From Sedimentisphaerales bacterium (lineage in GTDB: Bacteria > Planctomycetota > Phycisphaerae > Sedimentisphaerales > Anaerobacaceae), in the NCBI GenBank assembly GCA_016933985.1, contig JAFGTU010000355.1:1-6709 (forward strand): a DNA stretch of 6,709 nucleotides, in the 5' to 3' direction. Position numbers and translations under genes: made by a program. Shown here in pieces: positions 6,101-6,709 of the stretch (position 1 is the stretch's first letter; every line of letters begins with the position of its first letter). The notes beneath the pieces were generated by a model that saw nothing but the letters and a program-made list of their open reading frames with translations, was not told where the DNA came from and ran no database searches.

Positions 6101-6548
6101 TATGCCGGTCGAAGTCGGCGCCAAATCGGCGACTATCGAAAAGTTGCCCGATGCACTGGAAAAGTTCCATCACAAGGCAAACGGCATATTCAACGGCCAA
6201 TTCGCACCAAATCTCGACGCCAACGCATCCAAGGACAGCCGCTTCTACAATTTCTATGTCACCAAAGACGGCGAGCCTTACGGCAGCTATGACAAGCGCG
6301 GTGCACTGAAGCCGGATGATTTTGACAAGGTCCTCGAATCCGCCAAGGCCAGGATTGTCCGGATGGCTGTGGAGATTCTCTCCGGCAGGATCGAGGTGAG
6401 CCCATACAGGATCGGCACCGAATCGCCGTGCGGCTTTTGCAAGTACAAGCCCGTCTGCCGATTCGACTGGCAGATAAACGACTACACCCCCCTGCCGTCG
6501 CTCGGCAAAACCGAAATGCTCGAAAGGATGGGCCGGGCTGATGGCTAA
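3108..6548 (+). CDS. addB: ATP-dependent helicase/deoxyribonuclease subunit B (AddB/RexB)
   Basis: AddB pairs with AddA to unwind and degrade DNA from double-strand ends until Chi, preparing a 3' strand for RecA. At 1146 residues it is close to B. subtilis AddB (about 1166). Landmarks in order: Walker A GRSGTGKT (8-15); VPEQATYQAE (38-47), a motif typical of AddB; FIDRRRPLSRHP (372-383); SIERSRHPDLKAVFLIGV (582-599); and the motif VI-like AYIAFTRA (644-651). The C-terminal RecB-family nuclease has GNFYH (813-817), GKID with D936, DYK (953-955) and QLAIY (973-977, the QxxxY motif). Four cysteines, C787 in ASCPYQ and C1108-x2-C1111-x5-C1117, match the Fe-S cluster ligands that brace the nuclease in Firmicutes-type AddB. 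Every expected catalytic residue I looked for is present, so it should be active. It overlaps addA by 8 bp, implying co-translation. Confidence 0.96.
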   Translation: MAVRFILGRSGTGKTSYCIKAIVDALVEVCEQQLILLVPEQATYQAERAILSDERVVGYSRLHVLSFDRLQFMLLGKSIARPAISRIGRQMIIHRILRENRNELSLFNSAADHPGLARQMADTIAELHEYAKTPDDCRQLLDELAKNERGRLTALKFADIHLVLEKYLSFIEGKFIDPDVQLARACDAVAGADFVKGARLWVDGFAGFTLAELAMLTELLKAADQSTIALCLDPTEIDLANPQTDSIDTAALFYPTLRTYADLVERIIQGKLKLAEPVILEEPVRFSACQQLAHIERTASQGEPSKIAAGESIRLISAPNERAEVRFVAQQILELVKNRGLRYRDIAVIASDIEAYQHYVEAYFADYGVPFFIDRRRPLSRHPAVGLICSALRIATAGFSSSDIFAYLKTDLVGIDRFKVDLLENFCLAFGITASDWLSDKQWQFAGADEEEFDEKHVNEVRHSVAGPLRGLKDKLCPADNQDKKISTRQFSGAVFDLLDALDVAGTIARWIEQAREKDDNAAVEEHRQFYDKLVGVFDELTEVFGETAMPAEDFMAIINSAFSQLTLAFIPPKLDQVLVGSIERSRHPDLKAVFLIGVTQRQFPIPLASSGILTDDDRNLAERADFALAGGTERNLAERRYLAYIAFTRASEYLCVTYPAVDEKGSGVPRSQLVAELEQRFDDLAENSIAGRQSGIDNVHNRAELIDLLCTQLGRDALESGQSDKADLGELLDQMRRDDEFAEAGAVVDSAIGYDNRARLDDGIIAEFFGKAIHSSATRLSSFASCPYQHFARYMLALKERKEFKFEPLDLGNFYHTALDALLKEIKARGLDFARIHDEKLREILQERIASLAAGNSFLANFARHGPHNAFILHNAGEVLEDGVLAIAQMVRAGSFEPTLSEVSFGPFQEGPDALGKCELALPDGRILSLSGKIDRLDIARLDDEETAIVFDYKRRAKSFNWTRFHHGIDMQLAIYMLAVRDASGDRTTRKVVGAFYMPVEVGAKSATIEKLPDALEKFHHKANGIFNGQFAPNLDANASKDSRFYNFYVTKDGEPYGSYDKRGALKPDDFDKVLESAKARIVRMAVEILSGRIEVSPYRIGTESPCGFCKYKPVCRFDWQINDYTPLPSLGKTEMLERMGRADG

Positions 6549-6709
6549 GGGAAAAATCAATTGGACCGACCAGCAGAGACAAGCGATCGCTGCGCGCGGC
6601 AGCGATGTGCTCGTCACGGCCTCGGCGGGAACGGGCAAGACGCAGGTCCTTTCGGGACGATGTGTCGATCTCCTTGCCGACGAATCGGGCTGCCGGGATG
6701 TCCGTAATA
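6541..6709 (+). CDS. addA: ATP-dependent helicase/nuclease subunit A (AddA), N-terminal end (partial)
   Basis: The first 56 residues of AddA are present before the window ends. AddA is the UvrD-like (superfamily 1) 3'-5' helicase motor of the AddAB complex and carries its own C-terminal nuclease, which lies outside the window. Visible features are the Q-motif region WTDQQRQAI (8-16) and the Walker A loop ASAGTGKT (27-34), followed by QVLSGR, all typical of AddA N-termini. The ATG at 6541 lies inside the last codons of addB, in a different frame, within ATGGCTAA. There is no strong independent ribosome binding site; an AGGA is present somewhat too far upstream. Translation is therefore probably coupled to addB. 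The addB-addA order is the one seen in Firmicutes. Confidence 0.95.
   Translation, partial: MAKGKINWTDQQRQAIAARGSDVLVTASAGTGKTQVLSGRCVDLLADESGCRDVRN

Overview
The window looks like ordinary chromosomal DNA of a moderately GC-rich bacterium using the standard genetic code. A signal-peptide-bearing RraA-like protein beside an AddB of the type best known from Firmicutes, together with ATTCCCGC-type palindromic repeats, would suit an environmental Gram-negative lineage such as Planctomycetota. That placement is an inference from gene flavour and is weak, since no rRNA or full-length marker is present.

Layout. Positions 1-117 hold the last 38 codons of pheS (phenylalanyl-tRNA synthetase alpha subunit). 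Twelve bases later comes a small MNT-type nucleotidyltransferase gene (130-419) broken by a one-base frameshift. Converging on it is an exported RraA/HMG-aldolase-like protein (423-1316, minus). A 325-bp gap follows that carries a 68-bp double-hairpin repeat. Next is arfB (1642-2064, plus), encoding a stalled-ribosome rescue hydrolase. Its stop codon interlocks with that of a convergent 87-residue cysteine-containing protein of unknown function (2061-2324, minus), which has a very good promoter at 2371-2400.

Positions 2325-3107 form a 783-bp stretch without a large gene. It holds that promoter, a second palindromic repeat of about 109 bp (2599-2707), a possible 32-residue single-pass membrane protein (2800-2898, minus), and a candidate promoter (3037-3065) with a ribosome binding site leading into the next operon. 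The rest of the window is addB (3108-6548, plus; 1146 residues), overlapping by 8 bp the start of addA (6541 onward, cut by the window end). AddA and AddB form the helicase-nuclease that resects double-strand breaks for RecA-dependent repair.

How the genes relate. Only addB-addA is clearly an operon with a shared task. pheS and arfB both serve translation (tRNA charging and ribosome rescue), but they are separated by unrelated genes and are not obviously co-regulated. I found no integrated mobile element, CRISPR array, tRNA or rRNA, and no convincing new multi-gene system. The items most worth a second look are the small cysteine protein with its strong promoter, the secreted RraA-like protein, the frameshifted orphan nucleotidyltransferase, and the two palindromic repeats.
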